Positions 9,978 through 19,271 of a stretch of 64,000 bases of DNA are shown here, in pieces. Both the position numbers and the translations under genes were made by a program. Below the pieces are notes generated by a model, which was not told the origin of the DNA, ran no database searches, and saw only the letters and a program-made list of their open reading frames with translations. Positions within the stretch are counted from its first letter, which is position 1. Every line of letters starts with the position of its first letter. The stretch covers positions 434,001 to 498,000 of the forward strand of contig NZ_JAKIKQ010000003.1 of the NCBI RefSeq assembly GCF_023284045.1. Reading direction: 5' to 3'. The stretch is from Shewanella kaireitica (lineage in GTDB: Bacteria; Pseudomonadota; Gammaproteobacteria; Enterobacterales; Shewanellaceae).

Positions 9978-10440
9978 GCTAGCAGCAAGACTCCAAACCA
10001 AGTGATATACAGGCTCATAAGAAAAACCACCAAGCATCACTCACTATAATTTATGGGTTCAGGTGGCTTTTTCAGGTCATAAAGCCTAAGACACCTATAA
10101 AACATAGCGTCCCAACTTTTTTGTATTATCCTGAAAAAAATCCTACTTCGTTCTCCCATAAAGTAAGCAGAGTCCCTCTCTTTTTAGCATAGAGCTAACT
10201 ATTCACTTTTAGCTGTGGTCAACGTCGTTCTGAACAAACCTAACCTATTTTCTTTGGAACATTTATATCCTAAAAAGCAGTGTTAACTATGCCATTGCTC
10301 CGTTTCTGCACCCCGTCCTTTAAATCGTTCTAAATTAGCCATATCAAAAATGAAGTGCTGTTAGCTGAATTAACGCTACTTCCAAAAATTATATAGTTCG
10401 GCTGTGCCGCTATAAAGAACGACTATTTAAAGGTCACACT
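9978..10440. other. Intergenic region without a recognised gene
   Basis: This 463-base stretch holds no convincing ORF. It has an imperfect hairpin-like segment around 10023-10074 (ACCACC facing GGTGGCTTTTT across a long loop), which may act as a terminator for the acetyltransferase gene. A small inverted repeat around 10391-10413 lies just upstream of the next gene and may belong to its promoter or leader. The rest is AT-rich and looks like ordinary spacer. Confidence 0.4.
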
Positions 10441-11940
10441 ATGTCTATCATTACAACTTTATCGGGTCGAAAGGCCCTGCCTTTAATGGCATTACTCTCC
10501 ATTGCAGCGACCACCGCGGGTTGCAGTAGCTCAATAGCACTTGATGCTGAGCAAAAAGAGAACCTGAGAGTATCAATTAATACTACGACTAAAGCTACTA
10601 TTAACCAGTTTATAGAGCAAAATCCTGAACTAGAATCCGAGATAAATGAAGCTTATGGCTATATGGTTGCTGACATACACAGTACTAAAATACCGCTGCT
10701 TGGAAAGGCGACTGGCATAGGTGCGATCTACGATAATGAAGCTGAAAGTGTTACATATATAAACCTACGTCGGGAAGATATCGGCATTGGTCTTGGGCAC
10801 TCTGAGTACAAAATTGTGTCGATCTTTGAAGATGAGTCAAGTCTGGAAGTATTTCGTAAAGGGATAAATAGCGCCACAGTTTCTACTCAATGGAATTTTA
10901 CCGATGGCGACCTTTCTTCCTATAACGTTAATGCTAATGGCGAGTCTGTATCAACTTACACACTTAATAGAAAAGGCGGACAAGCGTCGCTTACTGCAAG
11001 CTTTGTTGATATAGAGAAAAACCTAACATTAACAGATACAGGGCTTTCCAATACCTCAGTTTCAATGAAAGAAAGCTCGACAAATAGTGTGACCCCAGTA
11101 AAACATTGGGATAGAGCGCTTCCATTTTTTGGACAAAGAGTTATTGAGCTTGGGCACGACCTTCCATTGCCAATTGGACTGAGTTTTATCTATGCGAGTA
11201 CTAAGCAAAATATGGAGTTATACGACCTCTCTGTCATCAATAAAGAGGGTGAGTATGTGCCAATTGAGTTTGTAGAGTTTGAAAATAACAATAATGAGTC
11301 CATTACCCCTCAGATAAAACTAGATGCTTGGCTATTTCCTTTTATGAATGTGTTTGCTTCCGTAGGGCGTATTGAAGGTGAAGCTAATGTAAACTTCGGC
11401 CTTGATGGTAACAAACTACTCAATCAATTAGGTATCGATTGCTCCAATGCTAGAGGTACTGATCGCTCTCGCTGCAATAGATATCAAGGGGTAGAATCCG
11501 AGATATTTGATGTCAACGTCAACATGTCAGGTATGAGCTACACCTTGGGAACTGTGCTTGCTGCTGGTTGGGACAGCTACTTTATATCTGTTCCTGTGTC
11601 ATTTACAAAAGTGAAAATGGATGATCGCAGTATTGATGGCAATGTTGTCACTGTATCACCTAGAATAGGCAAAGTATTTTCATACTCTGCGGGTAATAGC
11701 TTAGCTGTATATGTTGGGGTAAGTTACATGGATAATGAAGTACGTATAACAGGTAGCCAACCCATTCCAGGAACAGATGATAGAATTGATTATCAGATTT
11801 CACAGCGTAGTGATGATATTTGGGAGCCACTCATCGGTGCAAATTTAAACTTCAATCAGAGGTGGTCAGCATTTTTCGAGTGGACTGGCACCTATGATGG
11901 TAGACAGCAATTTACAGGTGGTATTAGCAGACGTTTTTAG
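10441..11940 (+). CDS. Outer-membrane lipoprotein, SYLF-like N-terminus plus beta-barrel-like C-terminus
   Basis: A 499-residue protein of unrecognised function. It begins with a lipoprotein signal: a hydrophobic stretch (about residues 13-26) ends in a lipobox-like TTAGC at Cys28. Residues about 40-140 resemble the SYLF/YSC84 lipid-binding fold, with an EAYGYMVADI segment, a GIGLGHSEYKIVSIFEDE segment and a following F-x-x-G motif. The remainder alternates hydrophobic and polar residues and closes with NQRWSAFFEWTGTYDG and ISRRF, ending in an aromatic residue as outer-membrane barrels usually do. Residues about 330-350 contain a Cys pair (DCSNARGTDRSRC) that could form a disulfide in an external loop. 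The domain assignments are by eye. It is monocistronic, with decayed or leftward genes after it. Confidence 0.55.
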   Translation: MSIITTLSGRKALPLMALLSIAATTAGCSSSIALDAEQKENLRVSINTTTKATINQFIEQNPELESEINEAYGYMVADIHSTKIPLLGKATGIGAIYDNEAESVTYINLRREDIGIGLGHSEYKIVSIFEDESSLEVFRKGINSATVSTQWNFTDGDLSSYNVNANGESVSTYTLNRKGGQASLTASFVDIEKNLTLTDTGLSNTSVSMKESSTNSVTPVKHWDRALPFFGQRVIELGHDLPLPIGLSFIYASTKQNMELYDLSVINKEGEYVPIEFVEFENNNNESITPQIKLDAWLFPFMNVFASVGRIEGEANVNFGLDGNKLLNQLGIDCSNARGTDRSRCNRYQGVESEIFDVNVNMSGMSYTLGTVLAAGWDSYFISVPVSFTKVKMDDRSIDGNVVTVSPRIGKVFSYSAGNSLAVYVGVSYMDNEVRITGSQPIPGTDDRIDYQISQRSDDIWEPLIGANLNFNQRWSAFFEWTGTYDGRQQFTGGISRRF

Positions 11941-12122
11941 GTGAAGTAAGTCATCAGCGTTTAGGCTAAAAGGCTAAGCGACCACTCTTGAGCACAGCTC
12001 ATACCTCCTACTTTTTCTAGGTATAGTAGGGGGAGGGGGCCAATCAAGCTTACCTTCTACCTACTTGGTTATTTAGCCAGTCACTCCTCCCCTATTTATG
12101 ATAGTTAGCTGTATTCACTATG

Positions 12123-12954
12123 CTAAAAAGCGTAAGTTAACTCTATCGCAGGCCCTTGAATGGCATAGCGAATATTCCAATCATTTTCACTATTATCGAT
12201 GTCTACCTTAAGTTTGTAGTATTTATAACTTAAATAAGTGGAAAAACTATCGGTGAAATTGTAAATAAATCCAGCATTTAGATCTACCAAGCCCCCTCTT
12301 GCATCGTTGATTTCAATTAAAAAGTACTGTGCAAAAGTCTTAAACCTCCACCCACTCCCTAGCTTATATTTAAAGGATAAGCCTAGATCAGGTAATGGAG
12401 CTGTCACACTGTTCATAAGATAACCATGGGCTGTTCAAGGCTTGTCTTACACGTCCTGTCGATACATGCTTTGACATCCCCATCGAGTTTAAATTTAAGT
12501 TGGGTTATGTGCAGACCAAAAGTTGCACCTAACTGCCACGTATCGCCCCTTTAAAAGTTATAGCTGTAACCGATACGGGAGATATCAATATCCAAGCTAG
12601 TTTCTACTCGGCTCCCCAATCTGACTAACTGGTAACCAGAACCAAAATCGAATATAAATGGCTGCCTTACCTTATCTCTCGTGCCATTTCGATGTAGGCT
12701 TCGCCAGTCTAAAAAATAGCATGCCGTGGATTAAACCATTACTGGAGCTCGATATATGGCAGCACTGAATTTTCACTCAATTCAAGATTTCGCTCAAAAT
12801 CTAAGTCGAATGTGGAGTCATTTTCAGTGGAGTGAACTTGAAAGCCCGAATCGGTAGAGGGGTAGAAATCACCCAGTGAAATTTAAAACCCTGACTGTTC
12901 ACTGTAAGCAGGTAGAGTGACGATTGATAAAAAGATGACAATGAACACTCTCAT
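12123..12954 (-). pseudogene. Degenerate outer-membrane beta-barrel protein gene
   Basis: Read leftward from an ATG at 12954, the sequence encodes a clear signal peptide (MRVFIVIFLSIVTLPAYS) and then hits an in-frame TAA (12885-12883). The same frame continues with ISLGDFYPSTDSGFQVHS and is stopped again by TAA at 12741-12739. Further recognisable pieces follow in shifted frames: DWRSLHRNG, then DIDISRIGYSYNF, then DTWQLGATFGLHI, then the last 97 codons (12416-12123) in another frame, ending in the barrel-type terminus IELTYAF. At least two nonsense changes and about three frameshifts are therefore needed to explain the remnant. The original product was an exported outer-membrane protein of about 270 residues; I do not recognise its family with certainty. 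Confidence 0.8.
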
Positions 12955-13053
12955 TTCAACTTCCTTGTGAGCTAAGGATTGTATGTTTATGACTGAGCCA
13001 AATCCACATTTAGAGAAGCTAATAATAGTGTTGGAAATAATTGAAGGCAGCCT

Positions 13054-13076
13054 AATAACCCTATTGCAGGGTTATT
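13054..13076 (-). terminator. Terminator-like hairpin downstream of the 13189-13572 gene
   Basis: A 9-bp perfect stem (AATAACCCT/AGGGTTATT, loop ATTGC) sits about 110 bases after the leftward small gene ends. No long U-tract follows on either strand, so termination activity is uncertain. Confidence 0.4.
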
Positions 13077-13188
13077 CGCTGTTTTATACGTTCCGGTGGA
13101 AAATTAATAGTCCTTGTTTGTTATATTTACATTCTGAATATGCTAGTTAGCTCCTTACTCGACTTTTTTCAGTGCAACATAATTTAGG

Positions 13189-13572
13189 TTAATCATTGAC
13201 TAGCTCCAATATTTTCTCATCTGATAAGACTAAGTATCTGCTTTCCAACTGCTTGATGAGTTCCTTTAAAGCATCATCGTGTGTTGCCTCTACCAATAGT
13301 TTATAAATGCTGATTATCTTTTCAATAATTATCAGCTGCTCCATACGGTTGGGCTGAAACCTTGAAACTGGAGTAACACCAAAGTTAGTCACTTGATTCA
13401 GGCTCGCCTTTAGCTGACTAAAATCCACAAGTACCGAATCAGGTAGATCCGCGTAGGGGGATATTTCGGATATCACAGTGATAACTCTTTCTAGGCGGCT
13501 ACTGAAACTGCCATCGCTACATAGTATCTGTAACGCACCTTTAAAAACTTCGCGAGCTTTGGGGTATTGCAT
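13189..13572 (-). CDS. Hypothetical small cytoplasmic protein downstream of patatin
   Basis: A 127-residue protein that I do not recognise. It has no signal peptide or membrane segment, is predicted to be largely helical, and is rich in Leu, Val and Glu. It starts 38 bases after the stop of the leftward patatin-like lipoprotein gene, so the two are probably co-transcribed. GAGAAA precedes the ATG. Its job may be tied to the patatin-like protein, but nothing in the sequence proves this. Confidence 0.6.
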   Translation of the reverse strand: MQYPKAREVFKGALQILCSDGSFSSRLERVITVISEISPYADLPDSVLVDFSQLKASLNQVTNFGVTPVSRFQPNRMEQLIIIEKIISIYKLLVEATHDDALKELIKQLESRYLVLSDEKILELVND

Positions 13573-13610
13573 ATCTGTTTCTCAATTGTTTGATTTGGAT
13601 AAATTTGAAG

Positions 13611-14807
13611 TTACTTTTTCTTTGCAGTTACTTTTAGTATGAGACTGTCGAACTCTGGTGGGCGCTTTAGCCAAAGATCACCTTCGATCATTTTTAAATG
13701 GCCATAATTGAATAGCTTTTTCATATGCTCAGGGTTGAACTGTTCTTGAGACTTATTGATGTCAGTGAAATCATTTCCTATGTGCGCAAAATTAAATTCG
13801 ATATTAGCCTGGTTGGCTTGACCAAAAATTCGCATCACGTCACTGCGGCCTTGGTATTTGATAATAGTATTTAAAGAGCGAGATGACACTTCGACTAAGG
13901 AAGGAGTGACCTCCTGCCACTGAGGGAGAAACTCACCGTTACGGATCACATACAGACTTCTCTCTTGAGCCAGCACCCCCTCTTTGAATGAGTGCGCTGA
14001 TAGGGTGTCAGGTAAGAAAAAGACTTGCCTAGCAACTCCTCCATCAACATGAAGCTCCTGATAAGTTTCATTCCCATATTCCATATCGATCTGCACTGCG
14101 GGCATTGCGCCAGGTATGGCTGTAGAAGCAAGAATGATATCTTCAAACAGCTTTTCAGACTGCGGTGTATTCTGAGCCGCTATCGCACCCATATTCCAGA
14201 TAGATAAACGTTGGCTTTCAAGGTGAGTAGTGCCAATTAACAGTAAACGACTATGATGAAACCCTTCTGCTACCTTACTTAGCAATTGAGGGGTAATTGT
14301 TTCTCTGACTAAGGTTTCATAGGGACTGATGTTTAATATCGCCATGCTACGTAGTGAAGTAAGTAAACCCTTGGCTTTAAATAGGTCTTCATAACCATAA
14401 TTAGTATAAAAATCAACAACATGCTCATCATAGTCCGAGCCAATAAAAGCGAAGATTGCTAAAATTGCACCCGTGCTAACACCAGTTACCATATCGAATT
14501 CTGGTCGAGTCCCAGTCTTCGTCCAGGCGGTTAATATACCAGCCCCAAAAGCACCATTAGCTCCACCGCCTGAAAGCGCCAAAACCTGCAATTTGGTAGG
14601 TTTCTCATGTCTTGCAAGGTAGTTATCTTGCAACGTTTCTAAATAGTCATAACTAAATTCAGCTTGGTTACCCCAAGAGCGAATATTACTGACTCCCATG
14701 GGCTTTAACTCATAGGCCAGTGATTCTGGGGCACTATTATGGTCGGGGACAGTATTGCAACCAGCTAAAAAAAGGGATAAGGCAGCAGTTAATAAAATTG
14801 ATTTCAT
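13611..14807 (-). CDS. Patatin-like phospholipase, lipoprotein
   Basis: A patatin-family acyl hydrolase that would cleave fatty acids from phospholipids in the envelope. The frame opens 22 codons earlier, but the ATG at 14807 is chosen because it yields a proper lipoprotein signal (MKSILLTAALSLFLAGC) and has AGGTG upstream. The patatin signatures are all present: the oxyanion loop SGGGANGAFGAG, the nucleophile motif GVSTG, and the catalytic Asp in DGGVARQ. The mature protein has about 380 residues. A separate small gene follows closely on the same strand, and a second lipid-cleaving lipoprotein (phospholipase D type) lies just upstream in the same direction. Whether it acts at the outer membrane depends on sorting, not shown here. 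Confidence 0.88.
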   Translation of the reverse strand: MKSILLTAALSLFLAGCNTVPDHNSAPESLAYELKPMGVSNIRSWGNQAEFSYDYLETLQDNYLARHEKPTKLQVLALSGGGANGAFGAGILTAWTKTGTRPEFDMVTGVSTGAILAIFAFIGSDYDEHVVDFYTNYGYEDLFKAKGLLTSLRSMAILNISPYETLVRETITPQLLSKVAEGFHHSRLLLIGTTHLESQRLSIWNMGAIAAQNTPQSEKLFEDIILASTAIPGAMPAVQIDMEYGNETYQELHVDGGVARQVFFLPDTLSAHSFKEGVLAQERSLYVIRNGEFLPQWQEVTPSLVEVSSRSLNTIIKYQGRSDVMRIFGQANQANIEFNFAHIGNDFTDINKSQEQFNPEHMKKLFNYGHLKMIEGDLWLKRPPEFDSLILKVTAKKK

Positions 14808-15044
14808 TTCAACACCTAGTGTTCGAGTAAGCAGACTAACTGCTAAAGTAATAATGTAATGTCGATATACCAATGAGATTGGTGTAGCGCTTTGTGTTTA
14901 AACAAAAACAATCGTAATGACGACTGCTCGATTTTGTTTAGTTTAAGGAATCTGGCTAGATATATTAGTAATTGGACAGTTCATGTCAGTTTGAGAGTCA
15001 TTACAGATAGGTAGCCTCCATAATTCTTAAGTATCTAAACTAAA

Positions 15045-15080
15045 CTTTGGCTTTGGCTTTGGCTTTGGCTTTGGCTTTGG
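15045..15080. repeat. Hexanucleotide tandem repeat (CTTTGG)x6
   Basis: Six perfect copies of CTTTGG run from 15045 to 15080, four bases beyond the stop codon of the leftward phospholipase D gene. Read in that gene's frame past its TAG, the repeat encodes alternating Lys-Ala (AP then KAKAKAKAKAK then V) before a second stop. Unit number can change by slippage without altering the frame. Confidence 0.9.
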
Positions 15081-15084
15081 GAGC

Positions 15085-16857
15085 CTACATCTGCCACTTT
15101 AACCCCGTCCAATTAAGCCTGTGATAAGTTTTTCTCTGCTTTTTAGCTGTACTCGTTTTTGTTGTATCAAGAGTAGAAAGCAGTTTTCTCATATCGAACC
15201 ATTCTTGGCTGCCCCATAAGTATGAGTCAGCTTTTAATTGATTAAAAGTGTCCAATAAAGCAGTCGATACCTCCTCACTTTGATAAAAATATCCAACTTC
15301 ATTGTTAAATAACCTTGAGCGATAATCTAGATTACTGGTGCCAACAAAACCAACATTATCAACTATCACAGCTTTTGCGTGCAATTTTCCATAGTGCTTG
15401 TCTCCACCTAATGTCGCGCTGTCTATTTTGCCAAGTTGATAAAACCTAACTCTTGGGTTTATGCTGTATTTTTGTATCACATCGGCAAGTTCAAACTCAT
15501 CACTTAACTCTCTCCCTTGCCAATCTTCGATCATTTCTGGTGGTAAAAGTGCTCTGGGCACTGAATCTATATCGATGATTGATTGTGCAAAAAAGTTATC
15601 ACTGGTTAGCACTGAATTTGAGATAACTTCTATTGTCCGTTCAGGATCTTCACTCAACCATTTATCAATGGCCAGTCGCCCATCAAAATACTCCTCACTG
15701 CTCGATGAGTTAAACTCGGCTAGAAAAGCATAAGGCGAAATAACCTTGATATGCTTAGCCCCCGGGTTTTCAATTGTGATCTCTTCTAGCATTGACACTA
15801 TCGAATTAGGATTTTGATTGAGGATCTCTTGACGACGATATACTACCCCATTAGCAAGTAAGTTATTAAGTTCATGAGCTAGCTTTACCTCAGCAGCAAA
15901 AAATCCTTGCTCAAGCTGATTTTCAATATCAGTATACTGCTGATTAAATAGGTTCATGGCTTTTAACTGCAATAAAGAGTCTTGGGCTTTAAGTTTTTGA
16001 CTATCTCTAGGTAACCATTGCTGTAGTTGTTTATTCCCATCGTGAAGAAACAGTAAATTGTAATATTTTTCAGCTAGATGACTAACAGATGTCACCTCAT
16101 TGGAAGATGACTTTAGTAACACTTCCAAATCTTTAAATGTATTAGAGTTTGCAGTTCCATCTTCATTAAGCCCATAATAATCAAGTGAGATATTTCGCCC
16201 CCCCGTCATCACCCAACTTAGATTCGGAAATTGGCCATCAACTATTAATAACTTGTCATGTGAACGTCTATTTTTACGAACAAAAAGTTTAGATAATGAG
16301 TTAATAATAACCACCTGTACTCGGGCTCTTTTATTGGTTAGGTTTCCTTGTTCATCTTGCATGAAACCAGCTTCAGCTGAGCAGGCTATTAATCCTTTAA
16401 GTTCTTTATGTGTCCTATTAAACGATCCCACTGAATCGACCATTAAGCGGACATCAACACCACGCTTTACGGCATTACACATCGCACCTAGCATGGCATA
16501 GCCGACTAGGTCATCTTTAAATATGTAATATGTTGCATCTATAGTATGTTGAGCATTTTCTATAATCCAAATCTTAGTTGCTAACGATCGAACGGCATCG
16601 TCTTCAGAAGGGCCAAATACTTTTATTTGTGCGGCCTGAATAGGTATATCGGCATCTATGCCATTCTGAATCACTTTTCTTTCCAACTTGCTCATGCGCT
16701 GCCAAGTGCGCTCTTTGTATAGCTGATTGATATTGCCTGATTTATCAGCTTCAACTGTAGGGCAATCTAACGCAGTATCATCACAGGGACTTTCACTCAC
16801 AGTCGCCGAACAGGCTGAACACAATCCCAATAAAATAAAAATGAATAAGTGCTTCAT
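15085..16857 (-). CDS. Phospholipase D / cardiolipin synthase-like lipoprotein
   Basis: A 590-residue member of the phospholipase D superfamily, closest in layout to bacterial ClsC/YmdC-type enzymes that move or cleave phosphatidyl groups. It carries a lipoprotein signal (MKHLFIFILLGLCSAC), so it is exported. Both HKD motifs are intact: His200-x-Lys203 in SHDKLLIVDG, with GGRN following, and His493-x-Lys495 in HAKAVIVD, followed by GTSNLDYRS. The span between them is long and mostly helical. It is transcribed toward the patatin-like gene, about 280 bases away, so both may serve phospholipid turnover. The stop codon TAG is followed in frame by a hexanucleotide repeat that would add a Lys-Ala tail on read-through. 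Whether it is a hydrolase or a synthase cannot be told from sequence. Confidence 0.87.
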   Translation of the reverse strand: MKHLFIFILLGLCSACSATVSESPCDDTALDCPTVEADKSGNINQLYKERTWQRMSKLERKVIQNGIDADIPIQAAQIKVFGPSEDDAVRSLATKIWIIENAQHTIDATYYIFKDDLVGYAMLGAMCNAVKRGVDVRLMVDSVGSFNRTHKELKGLIACSAEAGFMQDEQGNLTNKRARVQVVIINSLSKLFVRKNRRSHDKLLIVDGQFPNLSWVMTGGRNISLDYYGLNEDGTANSNTFKDLEVLLKSSSNEVTSVSHLAEKYYNLLFLHDGNKQLQQWLPRDSQKLKAQDSLLQLKAMNLFNQQYTDIENQLEQGFFAAEVKLAHELNNLLANGVVYRRQEILNQNPNSIVSMLEEITIENPGAKHIKVISPYAFLAEFNSSSSEEYFDGRLAIDKWLSEDPERTIEVISNSVLTSDNFFAQSIIDIDSVPRALLPPEMIEDWQGRELSDEFELADVIQKYSINPRVRFYQLGKIDSATLGGDKHYGKLHAKAVIVDNVGFVGTSNLDYRSRLFNNEVGYFYQSEEVSTALLDTFNQLKADSYLWGSQEWFDMRKLLSTLDTTKTSTAKKQRKTYHRLNWTGLKWQM

Positions 16858-17155
16858 TGTAAGCTGTCCTCCATACCGTACATCTCAGTTCTTAGCATCG
16901 AATAACAGCAAGTATATACAGTACTAATTGCCTAACAATTTGTTGGAAAGAAGCTATCAATATCCACTCCCATATAGTAGCTATCACTCCTTTTATACTG
17001 ACTAAATTAGAATTTTTTGCAGGCTATTTTTTTAATATGCTTAAACTTCAGTTCACAAGCTTTAATTTCCTAAGTGCTCAGGTAGTGAATAAAGTCGCAT
17101 GTCATGCAATAATCTATTTGTGGCTGTGCTTAAGTGAATGTCGAAAGGAGATAAG

Positions 17156-18202
17156 ATGCAAAATGACCAAGAATCAGTAGCATTTGGACGGGTTGGGGTT
17201 TTTTGGCTTTTCCTTAAAGCCATGGATGACTATTATGGAAATTGCATTGATAAAGTAAATTTGCCTCAGAGTTTACTAAACGACCATATGCGCTTAATGC
17301 CTTTAACTGAAATGACTCGGTACTTTGGTATCATTGAAGAGCAGATTAATGATGAGTTATTTATCGCTAAAGGTTGCTCAAAAATACAACTGAACAATTT
17401 CTCTCCTTTATGTTCAGTTGTCTGCTCCTCACCAGTGCTGTTTGTTGCACTAATTAGGTTTAACACCTTATTTAAATCATTACAGTCCGGCACGAAAGTC
17501 ACCACTGTACGTAGCGGAAATATTGTTAAATGGAGCTATCAGACCAAGCTCGCAGTCTCACAAGAGCGGTTAAATGACGGTATAGTAGCTGCTTGGGTAT
17601 TTGTGCACCTTTTAAGAGAGTATATGAGCAAAGATTACTCGCCTATAACAATACACCTCCCAGGGTCTCGTATTGGAAAGGTTGGCGAACTAGAGCGTAT
17701 TTTTGGCTGTGATATTTTATGGAACCAAGCAAAAACAGAAGTATGGTTTCCGGCAAGTGCATTAGAGAAGTACAGTACCGCCAACAATGCATATAAAGGT
17801 AAGATTCGAATCGATAAAGTTGACGTACTTAACTATATTGACATACCTGATAAAAATGATTTTTCTCGCTGTGTTTATGAGCTCATTAACTATTCAAGAG
17901 CATTTGGTTACCCAAAGCTAGAGTTCATCGCAGACCTGCTAATGATGTCTCCCTTAGCGCTACAAAGGCGCTTGCAAAAACACCAGTATAGCTTCAGTGA
18001 GTTAGTAAAATTCCAACTGCTATATAACCTTGCCCCCCAAATGCTAGTAAAGGGGGTTCTAATTGAACAAGTCGGAATTGAATTAGGTTTTAACAATCCA
18101 CAGAGTTTTACTAAAGCATTTAAAAAGGCACATAATTTAACACCCAAGCAATACTTAGAGGATGTTAATGAATTTAACGGAATGACTATTTTTAGCATTT
18201 AA
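17156..18202 (+). CDS. AraC-family transcriptional regulator
   Basis: A 348-residue AraC-type regulator. The N-terminal two-thirds matches the arabinose-binding-like domain of the OruR/ArgR type (FWLFLKAMDDYYG near the start, the SPLCSVVCSSP region near 85). The C-terminal about 100 residues form the two helix-turn-helix AraC DNA-binding domain, with GIELGFNNPQSFTKAFKKA and LTPKQYLED as its signature. ATG at 17156 is preferred over the one at 17138 because AAGGAG lies at 17145-17150, ideally spaced. It is transcribed away from the phospholipase D gene across a roughly 300-base region, so that gene is a possible target. The effector is unknown. Confidence 0.88.
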   Translation: MQNDQESVAFGRVGVFWLFLKAMDDYYGNCIDKVNLPQSLLNDHMRLMPLTEMTRYFGIIEEQINDELFIAKGCSKIQLNNFSPLCSVVCSSPVLFVALIRFNTLFKSLQSGTKVTTVRSGNIVKWSYQTKLAVSQERLNDGIVAAWVFVHLLREYMSKDYSPITIHLPGSRIGKVGELERIFGCDILWNQAKTEVWFPASALEKYSTANNAYKGKIRIDKVDVLNYIDIPDKNDFSRCVYELINYSRAFGYPKLEFIADLLMMSPLALQRRLQKHQYSFSELVKFQLLYNLAPQMLVKGVLIEQVGIELGFNNPQSFTKAFKKAHNLTPKQYLEDVNEFNGMTIFSI

Positions 18203-18283
18203 ATATTCCCCCCTTTCAAACTGATGAGGATGGATTATTTAAAATAAAATAAACACTAGGGCATTGATTAGTGTTGAACAAAA

Positions 18284-19102
18284 TCAGTGTAAGTAAACAA
18301 AACGAAATGCTGCCGTCGTCTCCTGAAATGAATAATTTGAATTATAATCTTTTGCAATGCTAACGAAGATATCCCAATGAGGCGTTAGCAAGTACTCCAT
18401 TTGAAAACCGACCCCATGCAAATTTGCATTACCTACCTCATTTATTTTATGGCTATTTATAGCACCTAAATTTGAGACTATAGAGTGTTCTCTCATAATA
18501 AACTTGCTATACCCTCGTAAACTTAGGCTAAAACTCGATGAAATAAATTGTTTATATCCATACTCGATCGTCAGGGAAGAGCTGTGCTTCAGTGAAGCTG
18601 CCTGCATGTGATAAATGTCACCATAGCTAGCCTGCTCATTAAACCATTCATAACTTCCAGCTAGCATTACACCAGATGAGCCATTACCGTCAGCTAGTAG
18701 CATTGCATAATGAGATGTGTAGCTATCAAACATCATATCATCATTCCTTATCGCAATGTATTCGCTACCAACTCCTGCAAGGAGCACATCTCCGCTAAAC
18801 GAGTTGCCCCACTCAAGCCCAATGATCAACTTTGTTGCTTTAGTTTCACTGAGGCTAATGACCTTATCTATATATTCATGACATACTTTAAATTTACTAT
18901 TACAATTAGAGTAATTGGTAGGAGGATCAAAATAACCACCAACAATAATATTTGAACCTTCAGTTATTTCATCAATTTCAAACTGGTACTCCAACCCCTC
19001 CAGTTCTATATCTGAAAATAAATTTTCAGCATAGGTAGATGTTGCAAAAAAAAGAAAAAACAACAGGGGGGATATCCCCCCCATACCAATAGGACTTATC
19101 AT
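18284..19102 (-). CDS. Hypothetical exported outer-membrane-type protein
   Basis: A 272-residue protein with an N-terminal signal peptide (hydrophobic core LLFFLFFATSTYA) and a mature part of alternating residues rich in Tyr, Ser and Gly that ends FRFVYLH, suggesting a small outer-membrane barrel. Two Cys residues lie near residues 67-73 (NCNSKFKVC). I do not recognise the family. The ATG has a strong AAAGGGG upstream. A GC-rich palindrome sits 21 bases inside the coding region. It lies downstream of gltS, HlyD and DUF3302 genes on the same strand but is separated from gltS by about 170 bases, so co-transcription is uncertain. Confidence 0.6.
   Translation of the reverse strand: MISPIGMGGISPLLFFLFFATSTYAENLFSDIELEGLEYQFEIDEITEGSNIIVGGYFDPPTNYSNCNSKFKVCHEYIDKVISLSETKATKLIIGLEWGNSFSGDVLLAGVGSEYIAIRNDDMMFDSYTSHYAMLLADGNGSSGVMLAGSYEWFNEQASYGDIYHMQAASLKHSSSLTIEYGYKQFISSSFSLSLRGYSKFIMREHSIVSNLGAINSHKINEVGNANLHGVGFQMEYLLTPHWDIFVSIAKDYNSNYSFQETTAAFRFVYLH
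19066..19081. repeat. 16-base perfect palindrome at the start of a coding region
   Basis: GGGGGGATATCCCCCC is a perfect palindrome beginning 21 bases after the leftward start codon at 19102, within the signal-peptide codons. In the mRNA it could form a tight hairpin close to the ribosome entry site. It is striking in an AT-rich neighbourhood. Confidence 0.6.
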
Positions 19103-19271
19103 GTGCCCCCCTTTCTATTTAGCCAATATCAATAAAGCAAACAATATATATAACTCTAGCGATTGTATAAATTGAATGGACAGCTTCTATCAATATTTGC
19201 ACAATTTAATACATAATAAATCCACTATTTCATGATTCCTATTAGCCCCTCTCTTTAATAGTTGTCATAGA

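Noticed and set aside
13611..14873. Longer start at 14873 for the patatin gene
   Set aside because: It would bury the lipoprotein signal that begins at 14807.
15045..15080. CTTTGG repeat as a CRISPR or regulatory direct-repeat site
   Set aside because: Units are six bases with no spacers; it is a simple microsatellite.
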